Shown: piece after piece, positions 26,671 to 33,743 of the stretch
How the letters are laid out: each line of letters begins with the position of its first letter
Position numbering within the stretch: position 1 is the first letter of the stretch
Assembly: GCA_045804265.1 (NCBI GenBank)
Contig: JBJMNK010000113.1
Span: 62,001-126,000 of the forward strand
Direction: 5' to 3'
Source: JABFXC01 sp045804265
Lineage (GTDB): Bacteria > Gemmatimonadota > Gemmatimonadetes > Gemmatimonadales > Gemmatimonadaceae
Length of the DNA stretch: 64,000 nt
Notes under the pieces: generated by a model
Databases searched by the model: none
What the model saw: only the letters and a program-made list of their open reading frames with translations
Told to the model about the DNA's origin: nothing
Position numbers and translations under genes: made by a program

Positions 26671-27958
26671 CGGCATGGCCGGGCAATCCCTCGGCATCGG
26701 CCAGGATCCCGACGTCGCGCGACAGCCGCTCCGCCGCAGCGCGATCGACGCGCTGATAGGTCGTCCAGCGGATGAAGTCGAGCGTGGACAGCCCGGAATA
26801 ACAGCGGGCGAGCCCGCCGGTGGGGAGGACGTGGTTCGCTCCGGTCATGTAATCGCCGAACGCCACTGAACTCGTCGAGCCGAGGAACACCGTTCCCGCG
26901 CCGCGAAGCGAGGCGAGCAGCGCGATCGGGTCTGCACAGGCGAGCAGTACGTGTTCGGCGGCGATCTCGTTGGCCAGAGTGACCGCCTCCTCGAAGTCGT
27001 CGGCGGCGATCACGCCACCACGAGCACGCAGCGAAGCACCAACGATGGCGGCGCGCGGCGTCGCTTCAGCGGCCGTCAGCAGTGCGTCTTCTATCGCCCG
27101 CGCCACACCCACTCCGATCGCGATCGCGAGGACGAATGCATCCGGATCATGCTCGGCCTGCGCCACCAGCTCTCGCGCGACGAGCTCGGGATCGGCGCGC
27201 CCGTCGCAGACGACGAGCAGCTCGCTCGGCCCGGCCGGTGAATCGATCGCGACGCTCCCCGAGACCTGCAGCTTCGCTTCCGCGACATACGCGTTGCCCG
27301 GCCCCACGATCCGGTCGACGCGTGGCACGCTGCCGGTGCCAAACGCCATCGCGGCGATCGCACCGGCCCCGCCTAACGCGAAGACTCGATCGACGCCAGC
27401 CAGCGCGGCCGCCGCGAGCACGACATGCGCGGGCGCACCGTCAGCCTGCGGCGGAGAGCAGAGCACGATCTCGCCAACCCCGGCGACGCGCGCCGGCACC
27501 GCGCCCATCAGCACGCTGCTCGGGTACACCGCGCGACCGCCTGGCGCGTACACTCCGACGCGGCCGAGGGGATCCGGTCTCCTGCCCACGATCACCCCGG
27601 GCTCGGTCTCGATCTCCTGAGCCACCGGACGAAACGCCGCGTGCGCCGTCTCGATGTTCCGCGCCGCCCGCTCCAGCGCGCGGCGTAAAGGCAAATCGAT
27701 TCCGTCGAGGGCACGCATCCACTGCGCGCGCGGGACCTCGAGCGACCCGAGTGCGACACCGTCGAATTCGAGCGCCATCGCGCGCAGCGCGTCGTCCCCA
27801 TCGCGCCGTACCCGCCCGATGATCCCGGCGACGCGCCCGCGCATCACCTCATCGATCGATGTGGCGCGTTCGAGCAGTAGTCGCCGCACGTCACTCGACA
27901 GCTCTCCCACTGTCCCACTCACTGCCCACCCCCCGCTTCGCCGTTGCACGTCTCTCAT
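26642..27958 (-). CDS. hisD: Histidinol dehydrogenase
   Basis: Zinc enzyme performing the last two oxidations to histidine; about 438 residues. Visible are GRVGVYAPGGRAVYPSSVLM, VDRIVGPGNAYVAEAK, DSPAGPSELLVV, EHDPDAF, EIAAEHVL and TGANHVLPT, covering NAD binding, zinc ligands and catalytic Glu/His. The start is uncertain: ATG at 27958 is used here, while GTG at 27922 after a GGGGGTGG stretch would also fit. Further upstream the frame runs into low-complexity pyrimidine-rich intergenic sequence. Confidence 0.94.
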   Translation of the reverse strand: MRDVQRRSGGWAVSGTVGELSSDVRRLLLERATSIDEVMRGRVAGIIGRVRRDGDDALRAMALEFDGVALGSLEVPRAQWMRALDGIDLPLRRALERAARNIETAHAAFRPVAQEIETEPGVIVGRRPDPLGRVGVYAPGGRAVYPSSVLMGAVPARVAGVGEIVLCSPPQADGAPAHVVLAAAALAGVDRVFALGGAGAIAAMAFGTGSVPRVDRIVGPGNAYVAEAKLQVSGSVAIDSPAGPSELLVVCDGRADPELVARELVAQAEHDPDAFVLAIAIGVGVARAIEDALLTAAEATPRAAIVGASLRARGGVIAADDFEEAVTLANEIAAEHVLLACADPIALLASLRGAGTVFLGSTSSVAFGDYMTGANHVLPTGGLARCYSGLSTLDFIRWTTYQRVDRAAAERLSRDVGILADAEGLPGHAAAARAWSAT

Positions 27959-28039
27959 CGCCGTTCTCTCATCCCTCGTCCCTCGTCCAGTCTCTCTCAT
28001 CTCTCATCGCCGGGTCATAGCCCGCACGCCACCGCGATC

Positions 28040-28909
28040 TCAAGGCATCAACCGCTCGATCCGCGTCACCAGTATCCCCTCGGCGCCGAGCGATTTGAGC
28101 TCCGCGATCGTGCGATACACCGTCTTCGCCGGGACAACGGCGTGCACGGCGACGTGCACACCCCCATCGAGAATGTCGATCACTGTCGGACCATTGAGCC
28201 CGGGGATCACTCGTCGCACTGCGTCGAGCGCCGTGCGCGGCACATTCGCCATCAGGTACCGCTTCCCGCGCGCGCGCAGCACCGAGTCGAGCGCCATCGT
28301 GAGTTCCTCAAGCGAACGCCGGCGATCGGCGTCGCCCCCGGTGAGCGCCGCCGGCGCGACGACCAGACGCGCCGTCGACTCCATGATTGTTTCCACTTCG
28401 TGCAGCCCGTTCACTTTCAGCGTCGAGCCTGTGGACGTGATGTCGACGATGACGTCGGCGATTCCAATGTGCGGCGCAATCTCGGCGGCTCCTGAAAGAG
28501 GAACGATCTCGACAGGTTGGTTTCGATCAGCGAAGAAGCGTGCAGCCAAACGAGGATATACGGTCGCGACACGCGCGCCGGCGGCGATGGCGCCTGTCGT
28601 CGCAACGGCGCTGTCGTCGCTCGCCGCGACAATCAAGCGGCAACGGCCGAACTCCAGGTCGACGAGTGTCAGCAGCTCGCGGCCTGACTCGGAAACCAGA
28701 TCCCACCCGGTCACTCCGGCGTCGGCTGCGCCATCAGCGACGAACTCCGGAATGTCCTGTGCGCGCACGAAGAGCGCCTGGAACTCGCCACCGAGCGACG
28801 CGGTCAACGCCCGTTCTCCGGTAGCGCGGACCTCCAGCCCTGCATCGCCGAAGAGCAGTCGAGCCTCCTCGGAAAGCCGCCCTTTGTTCGGTAGCGCAAT
28901 CTTCAACAT
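28040..28909 (-). CDS. hisG: ATP phosphoribosyltransferase, long form HisG
   Basis: Commits ATP and PRPP to histidine synthesis. At 289 residues it is the long form: the catalytic bilobal domain (MLKIALPNKGRLSEEA, GVTGWDLV, VDITSTGSTLKVNGL) is followed by an ACT-like regulatory domain from about residue 215 (KRYLMANVP to the C-terminus). It should be feedback-inhibited by histidine and need no HisZ. GAGGGTGG immediately precedes the ATG. It is the first structural gene of the operon, 58 bp downstream of the attenuator hairpin. Confidence 0.97.
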   Translation of the reverse strand: MLKIALPNKGRLSEEARLLFGDAGLEVRATGERALTASLGGEFQALFVRAQDIPEFVADGAADAGVTGWDLVSESGRELLTLVDLEFGRCRLIVAASDDSAVATTGAIAAGARVATVYPRLAARFFADRNQPVEIVPLSGAAEIAPHIGIADVIVDITSTGSTLKVNGLHEVETIMESTARLVVAPAALTGGDADRRRSLEELTMALDSVLRARGKRYLMANVPRTALDAVRRVIPGLNGPTVIDILDGGVHVAVHAVVPAKTVYRTIAELKSLGAEGILVTRIERLMP

Positions 28910-28967
28910 TCCACCCTCGACATGTGAACCTCGACGGTCGCTGATCCTTGTGCATGCGACCGGGGCA

Positions 28968-28997
28968 AATAAAAAGGCCCGTCCGGAAGGACGGGCC
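28968..28997 (-). terminator. his operon attenuator (intrinsic terminator in leader)
   Basis: On the minus strand a 9-bp GC-rich stem (GGCCCGTCC / GGACGGGCC, 4-base loop) is followed by TTTTTATT. It lies between the leader peptide stop (34 nt away) and hisG. Its 5' arm (CGGCCCGT, 28991-28998) can instead pair over 8 bp with ACGGGCCG at 29057-29064, just after the leader's histidine codons. This is the classic terminator/antiterminator choice. Confidence 0.88.
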
Positions 28998-29030
28998 GCG
29001 ACGACACGAAGCGCAACTCAGGCGATCAAC

Positions 29031-29108
29031 TCACCCGCACACGCGACGCGAAGCCCCGGCCCGTGAGCCGTGGTGGATCGCATGATGATGGGTGTGCAGG
29101 GTGCGCAT
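29031..29108 (-). CDS. hisL: his operon leader peptide
   Basis: A 25-residue open frame on the minus strand beginning MRTLHTHHHAIHHG, with six histidines in nine codons (residues 5-13). It is followed by a stop, an antiterminator-capable segment, a terminator and hisG. Ribosome stalling on the histidine codons during histidine shortage would keep 29057-29064 free to pair with the terminator's 5' arm. There is no Shine-Dalgarno; the promoter's -10 ends nine bases before the ATG, so translation may be leaderless. Function is inferred from its position and composition. Confidence 0.88.
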   Translation of the reverse strand: MRTLHTHHHAIHHGSRAGASRRVCG

Positions 29109-29117
29109 CGCGGAGGA

Positions 29118-29146
29118 AGACTAGGGCGTCACAGCGATGAAGTCAA
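29118..29146 (-). promoter_or_regulatory. his operon promoter
   Basis: On the minus strand, TTGACT (29146-29141), a 17-bp spacer, then TAGTCT (29123-29118). The predicted transcription start is at or within a few bases of the leader-peptide ATG at 29108. Confidence 0.65.
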
Positions 29147-29280
29147 CTTCAGCCATCGCGTCGGGCGTGAGAGTGTCCTGATCGCTCACGGCGGACGCGA
29201 GGAGAAAACAGGCGCGAGCATCGAGACGCTGTTGCGCGCATGCTTCGGCATATCTCCTGCTCAATTGCTTTGGCCAAGCT

Positions 29281-29298
29281 TTGTGAATAGTTTCACAA
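29281..29298. promoter_or_regulatory. CRP-class operator upstream of cupredoxin
   Basis: TTGTGAATAGTTTCACAA is an inverted repeat containing TGTGA-N6-TCACA, the classic CRP consensus. It lies 66 bp upstream of the cupredoxin start. A Crp/Fnr-family regulator is encoded at 39604-40347. Otherwise the roughly 450 bp between hisG and the cupredoxin hold only the his leader and promoter and nothing else I recognise. Confidence 0.6.
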
Positions 29299-29363
29299 TT
29301 CTCGGCGGCGACCCCGTCGAGAGGAAGTCACACACCAAGTGCCACGTATGGAGGCCTGAGGAA

Positions 29364-29876
29364 ATGCGGTTCAACGGACTTGCGCTCGTCGCGGGAGCGA
29401 TGGCGATCGTCGCCTGCAGCGGCGGCGACAAGAAGGCGGATTCTACGGCAGCAACCACGAACGATACGGCCGCCGCTCCGGCGACCCAGACGACGGCGAC
29501 CAACACCGGCGCGGCCGGCAGCACCACCGCGGCGGCGCCGGTCACCGGCAAGACCGTCGAAGTCAAGATGATCGGCGACGGCACGACCTACAAGTTCGAC
29601 CCCGCCAACGTCACCATCAAGCAGGGCGACGCCGTCAAGTGGATCATGACCTCGGGCGGCCCGCACAACGTCGCGTTCATCGACACTCCCGATGCGGCAA
29701 AGGGGCAGCTCTCGGCGAACATGCCGAATCAGATGAAGGACCTCACCAGCCCGATGATGATGACGGCCAATGAGACCTATACTGTCTCTTTCGCCAAGGT
29801 CCCGGCTGGCACGTACAACTATCATTGCGAGCCGCACGCCGCGATGGGCATGAAGGGCTCGATCACCGTTCAGTAA
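29364..29876 (+). CDS. Plastocyanin/azurin-type cupredoxin lipoprotein
   Basis: A 170-residue blue-copper electron carrier tethered as a lipoprotein (MRFNGLALVAGAMAIVAC). A Thr/Ala-rich flexible linker (about residues 22-65) leads to one cupredoxin domain. Type 1 copper ligands are visible: His101 (GGPHNVAF), Cys155 and His158 (YNYHCEPH), and Met163 or Met161 (AAMGMKG). TGAGGAA precedes the ATG. It likely shuttles electrons at the outer face of a membrane. A CRP-class palindrome upstream suggests regulated expression, and a large palindrome follows the gene. Confidence 0.93.
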   Translation: MRFNGLALVAGAMAIVACSGGDKKADSTAATTNDTAAAPATQTTATNTGAAGSTTAAAPVTGKTVEVKMIGDGTTYKFDPANVTIKQGDAVKWIMTSGGPHNVAFIDTPDAAKGQLSANMPNQMKDLTSPMMMTANETYTVSFAKVPAGTYNYHCEPHAAMGMKGSITVQ

Positions 29877-29895
29877 TACGATCGGTCGCTGGATG

Positions 29896-29933
29896 TGACG
29901 AAGGCGGAGGCGCATGCGCCTCCGCCTTCGTCA
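29896..29933. terminator. 38-bp perfect palindrome after cupredoxin gene
   Basis: Two 19-base arms with no loop spacer form a perfect inverted repeat starting 19 bp after the cupredoxin stop. It has no T-run. It probably ends transcription or stabilises the 3' end of the mRNA. Confidence 0.7.
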
Positions 29934-29990
29934 TGTTCGGAACCCGACAAGGCTTGTGCGTCACCGGCCGCCGCGAGATACTCGCCACTG

Positions 29991-31712
29991 ATGTCCCCCG
30001 CCTCACTCTGGACTGGACGGCGCCGTGCCGCCGGCGCGCAGTGGATCAACGCGCGTGCGCGCAACGCACTGCGTCGCCCAGTGCGCATGGGCGTCATCGG
30101 CTTGGTCGTTTTCATCGCCACGTTGCTGACGCTCGTCGCGCTTCCGCGCCAGGCCCAGCGCGCCGCCGCGATCGTGGCGCCGGCGCCTAACGAGTGGCGC
30201 GACACCGCACGACTGATCAGCAGCGTCGAGCGTGAACAGGGACGACTCGATAGTGCCGACGCATCGCTGGCATCGATTCGCGCCCTGCTCACCCGTCCCG
30301 TCGCGCAACCCGCTGTCGAGTCGCTACCGCCGGAGATCGTCGCCCGGCGCGACTCGATCGCTGCGCTCGTCACCACGATCGCCCGTCTCATTGCTCGCGT
30401 CGAGCAGTCGCCGCTCGCCGCCTCGTATCGCGCGCTCGCCGATGCGCCCGGTCTTCGCGATGAACCGTCAGTGCGTGCGCTCGTCGATTCGCTCGGCGAC
30501 GTCGAGCGCGAGCGCGACGCCTTCGGTGCAGTAGGAGGAATCGATCCGAACTACGTCGCCCTGACAGCGCGTGCGACTGAGATCGGTCACGCCATCCAGG
30601 AGATCGCCGACGTCAAGCGGACAGCGTTGCAGCGCCAGGCCGCCGCACTAACGCCGCCGCCACCCGCACCGGTGGCGCGGCCGGTGATCGACACGATGCC
30701 GCGCGTCGCGCGCCGTGATTCGATTCGCGTGATGCTCGCGACCCGTTCGAAGATGCTCGACGACGCACGACGCACCAACGCCGCGGTCGAGCGCCGTGCC
30801 GAGCGCGCGCGCGAGCTCGCGAACGTCTCCGCCCCACCGCTCGCGCTGCTCGCGGCATCGCTCGTCATCGGCATCGCCGTTGGATTCGCGGCGGTTCTGA
30901 TCGCGGAGATGCGCCGGCCACACGTGGCCGATGTCGCCGAAGCCGAACGCGCGACGGGCCTTCGCGTCCTCGCGCAGGTGCAGTCGTATGAACCACCGCC
31001 GGAGCGCGCTCGCCGGCGCGCCGACCGCGAGCTGCCACCGCTGCTCGAGCCGGGCGCGGATGGCTATCGTTTTCTCTACCTGGCGCTGTCGGGTATGATG
31101 CCGGGGAGCTGGATCATAACGGTCGCCGGTCGCGACTCGTCGCTCGCGGCGGTCGTCGCCGCCAACATCACCGCGCTCGCCGCGCTCGATGCTCGCGCTT
31201 CGCTGCTCGTCGACGCCGATCCGGCCGGGTGCGCGGCCGGCGTGATGCGCATTTCGTCCGGGCCAGGGCTCGGCGACATCGCGCGCGGCGAGCTGGCCTG
31301 GAGCGAGGCACCCGTGACGCAGATCGTTGGCCGCGACCGCGCAACGGACATCGTTCCCGCCGGGCGACGCGCCGAACCCGCCGAGATCGCCGCGGCGCTC
31401 GCGCGCGAAGTGCCGCGGCTCGCGCGCCGTTATGACACCGTCGTCATCACCAGCGGGCTCGACGCGCTGCACGACGCGCCGGTGCTCGCCGTACCGCGGA
31501 TAGTCGTTGTCTTGCGTGCCGGGTCGACTGTCGTCACCGAGCTCGCGCGTGATGTCGCTGCACTGCGCGCGAATGGTGCACAGCTCCTGGGCCTTGTGCT
31601 CTGGGATCGCGAGGAGCCCCATGTCCCGACGCGTGAAGAGCTCGATGCGCTCGCGAGCGCGGCGAATCGCGGTGTCCCCGCCGATATGCTGATCGGGTCT
31701 CGTGTGGGCTGA
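29991..31712 (+). CDS. Wzz/BY-kinase-like polysaccharide co-polymerase with ruined P-loop
   Basis: A 573-residue inner-membrane protein. One helix (MGVIGLVVFIATLLTLVALP) is followed by a long periplasmic coiled coil (about residues 60-280), a second helix (LALLAASLVIGIAVGFAAVLIA), and a cytoplasmic BY-kinase-like domain. In that domain the Walker A region reads TVAGRDSSLAAVVAANI, without the GxGKT lysine, while the A' motif ASLLVDADPAG and PAGRRAEPAEIAA remain. No tyrosine cluster is present at the C-terminus. It may be a chain-length regulator without kinase activity. The ATG at 29991 was preferred over a GTG inside the palindrome. Confidence 0.82.
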   Translation: MSPASLWTGRRRAAGAQWINARARNALRRPVRMGVIGLVVFIATLLTLVALPRQAQRAAAIVAPAPNEWRDTARLISSVEREQGRLDSADASLASIRALLTRPVAQPAVESLPPEIVARRDSIAALVTTIARLIARVEQSPLAASYRALADAPGLRDEPSVRALVDSLGDVERERDAFGAVGGIDPNYVALTARATEIGHAIQEIADVKRTALQRQAAALTPPPPAPVARPVIDTMPRVARRDSIRVMLATRSKMLDDARRTNAAVERRAERARELANVSAPPLALLAASLVIGIAVGFAAVLIAEMRRPHVADVAEAERATGLRVLAQVQSYEPPPERARRRADRELPPLLEPGADGYRFLYLALSGMMPGSWIITVAGRDSSLAAVVAANITALAALDARASLLVDADPAGCAAGVMRISSGPGLGDIARGELAWSEAPVTQIVGRDRATDIVPAGRRAEPAEIAAALAREVPRLARRYDTVVITSGLDALHDAPVLAVPRIVVVLRAGSTVVTELARDVAALRANGAQLLGLVLWDREEPHVPTREELDALASAANRGVPADMLIGSRVG

Positions 31713-32133
31713 CGCGCTGCTGCAGGCCGAGCGCGCGCACCTCCACCGGCTCCTGCTCTGGGGTGTAGTGAGCCTCATCGCGGGGCTCGTCCTGCTCATT
31801 ACCGCGGGCCGGCCGCGCCGGTCGCCGCTGATCTTTCATTTCGCGGCGCAGACACTGGCGTGGGGCGCGGTGATCGCTGGCGTTGCCGCCGAGGAGCTCC
31901 GTTCACTCGTGCTGCGCGATCTCGCCGGCGCCACGAGACTCGATCGATTTCTCTGGCTGAATCTCGGGCTCGACATCGGCTATGTTGCAGTCGGCGCCGC
32001 GATCGCGGCGACTGCATGGATCGTCGGTCGGCGGCAGGGCGGCGTTGGTGCGGGGGTGGCGATCGTCGTGCAGGGGCTCGCGCTCGCCATCCTCGCCGCG
32101 CGCCTGATCGTTCTGCTCGAACAGTCCGCCTGA
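31702..32133 (+). CDS. Four-helix membrane protein, unknown function
   Basis: A 143-residue protein with four predicted membrane helices: LLLWGVVSLIAGLVLLIT, LIFHFAAQTLAWGAVIAGVA, LGLDIGYVAVGAAIAATAWIV and VAIVVQGLALAILAARLIVLL. No family is recognised. The GTG start overlaps the end of the upstream polysaccharide gene by 11 bp, suggesting coupled translation. Confidence 0.75.
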   Translation: MWADALLQAERAHLHRLLLWGVVSLIAGLVLLITAGRPRRSPLIFHFAAQTLAWGAVIAGVAAEELRSLVLRDLAGATRLDRFLWLNLGLDIGYVAVGAAIAATAWIVGRRQGGVGAGVAIVVQGLALAILAARLIVLLEQSA

Positions 32134-32156
32134 CGCGACATTACTCGCTGCACACA

Positions 32157-32648
32157 ATGGCCGAAGTAACCCTCGATCTCCGCGACCTCCCCCGGACCGC
32201 GGCGTATGCAACCCTCGAGACCCAAGTCGCGAGCGTGCTCGCCGGCATCGACGATCCCATCGCGGGTATGGCGACCATCAGCGCGCTCGTGCACCACGCG
32301 TTCGGCCACCTCTGGACCGGGTTCTATCGCGTCGTCGAGCCGGGGCGCCTGCTCCGGGTCGGACCGTACCAGGGAACGCTCGGCTGCCTCGACATAGAAT
32401 TCGGCCGCGGCGTCTGCGGAACAGCGGCGGCAGAGCGGAAGACCGTCGTCGTGGCCGACGTGCATCAGTTCCCGGGACACATCACCTGCGATGCGCGATC
32501 GCAATCGGAGATCGTCGTTCCGGTATTCAACGCCGCCCGACAGCTGATCGCCGTCTTCGACATCGATTCGGATCGCAAGAACGCTTTCGGGAAGGACGAC
32601 GAGCGCGGTCTCGATCGGCTGATGGGTTGGTTCGGCCAGACGCGCTGA
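32157..32648 (+). CDS. Free methionine-(R)-sulfoxide reductase (GAF type)
   Basis: A 163-residue single GAF-domain enzyme of the YebR/fRMsr family that reduces free methionine-R-sulfoxide. The three catalytic/resolving cysteines are present at Cys77 (GTLGCLDI), Cys87 (GRGVCGTAA) and Cys111 (HITCDARSQSEIVVPV). Their spacing of 10 and 24 residues matches the characterised family. It is a cytosolic repair enzyme, in step with the oxidative-stress flavour of nearby genes. Confidence 0.92.
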   Translation: MAEVTLDLRDLPRTAAYATLETQVASVLAGIDDPIAGMATISALVHHAFGHLWTGFYRVVEPGRLLRVGPYQGTLGCLDIEFGRGVCGTAAAERKTVVVADVHQFPGHITCDARSQSEIVVPVFNAARQLIAVFDIDSDRKNAFGKDDERGLDRLMGWFGQTR

Positions 32649-32700
32649 GTCCTGCTGATTGCGCGCGACCCCTGCGCGCGTGGCGCGCGTTGGCTAGATT

Positions 32701-33369
32701 GTGAAGCGCATTTCCATGGATCAGATGTCAGTCACCGGCTACTCCGACCGCATCAATCACGCGCTCGCCTACGCTGCGAAGCACCATGCGCAGCAGGTCT
32801 GGAAGGGAAGCTCGCGAGTTCCCTACTTCACCGGGCCGGCGAACGTCGCCGTCATCCTGACCCGCTACGGTCAGGACGACGACACCGTCGTCGCGGCCGT
32901 GCTCCACGACGTCGTGGCGGACTGCGTGCGCGATGGCCAGACCGCGCAGACGCTCGAGCAGCGTATCGGCGAGAAGTTCGGTTCGGACTCGCTCGCGGCA
33001 CTGGTCGCGATCGTGGAGCGCCGGGCTGACGACGACGGCGTCGAGATGTCGATGGAGGAGCGCAAGGCGGACACGCTGGCGCGACTGGCCACCGCTGACG
33101 ATCGCGCCCGGTGGATCCTCGCGGCCTACACTCTGCACGCGGGGAGCTCGCTGCTCGCCGACGTTCGCCGGACGGCGTATCCGGAGACTGTCTGGGGGCG
33201 CTTCACCAGTGGACGCGATGAGGTGGCGATCTCCTATCGGCGCACCATCGACCGCCTGGCCGAAGTCGGATTCACCGCACCGATCATGCGGGAGCTCGCT
33301 TCGGTGGTCGACGCGCTCGAGCAGCTGGCCGCCGAAGACAGCTCCAGCGCGCCGCGACTCGCGCGCTGA
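32701..33369 (+). CDS. HD-domain protein related to (p)ppGpp hydrolases
   Basis: A 222-residue stand-alone HD hydrolase resembling SpoT/MESH1. It has INHALAYAAKHHAQQVWKG, then AVLHDVVADCV with the His-Asp pair, and a distal helix ILAAYTLHAGSSLLAD. Where relatives have a metal-binding His in a THP motif, it reads YFTGPANVA, so metal binding may be altered. No synthetase domain is present. GTG 32701, ATG 32716 and ATG 32725 are alternative starts. Its nucleotide substrate is inferred only. Confidence 0.78.
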   Translation: MKRISMDQMSVTGYSDRINHALAYAAKHHAQQVWKGSSRVPYFTGPANVAVILTRYGQDDDTVVAAVLHDVVADCVRDGQTAQTLEQRIGEKFGSDSLAALVAIVERRADDDGVEMSMEERKADTLARLATADDRARWILAAYTLHAGSSLLADVRRTAYPETVWGRFTSGRDEVAISYRRTIDRLAEVGFTAPIMRELASVVDALEQLAAEDSSSAPRLAR

Positions 33370-33411
33370 CCGCATCGACCGACCACCGCAGACTTCAACC
33401 ACGACCCGTTC

Positions 33412-33615
33412 ATGATCACGAATTCGACCCCGCCAAGGAATCGCGGCCACGTCGCGGCGAACAACAACGCGCAGGGGTGGGGCGTCGGCGTCTTCATCAT
33501 CGCGCTGGCGTTAGGCTGCACCTTTGCCGCGCACTACATCCACCAGCGCACGTTCCGCTCGCCTAACGATCCAGCGGCACCGGTCTCGACGAACGAGCAC
33601 AATCCGCACGCGTAA
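33412..33615 (+). CDS. Small single-helix membrane protein
   Basis: A 67-residue product with one hydrophobic helix (WGVGVFIIALALGCTFAAHYI) between a polar N-terminus and a short Pro/Asn-rich tail. No family is recognised. The gene lies between the HD protein and a bidirectional terminator. Confidence 0.5.
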   Translation: MITNSTPPRNRGHVAANNNAQGWGVGVFIIALALGCTFAAHYIHQRTFRSPNDPAAPVSTNEHNPHA

Positions 33616-33685
33616 CGAAGCGCTGAGCGGTAACCGAAGCCGCCGGCGCGCGGCCGCTGTCCGCGAGGCGCCTAACGCGTAATGA

Positions 33686-33720
33686 CAGAGGGCCGGCACT
33701 CGATGAGTGCCGGCCCTCTG
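33686..33720. terminator. Bidirectional terminator between convergent genes
   Basis: A 16-bp perfect stem with a 3-base loop between the small membrane gene and ispG. A GCCTAACG motif copy lies just outside it. Confidence 0.8.
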
Positions 33721-33743
33721 CCTGGAGCGCGTCCGGCGTCTTC

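Noticed and set aside
29896..29990. N-terminal extension of the Wzz-like protein from GTG 29895
   Set aside because: It would begin inside a perfect palindrome and add sequence unlike the protein; ATG 29991 directly precedes the basic region and membrane helix.
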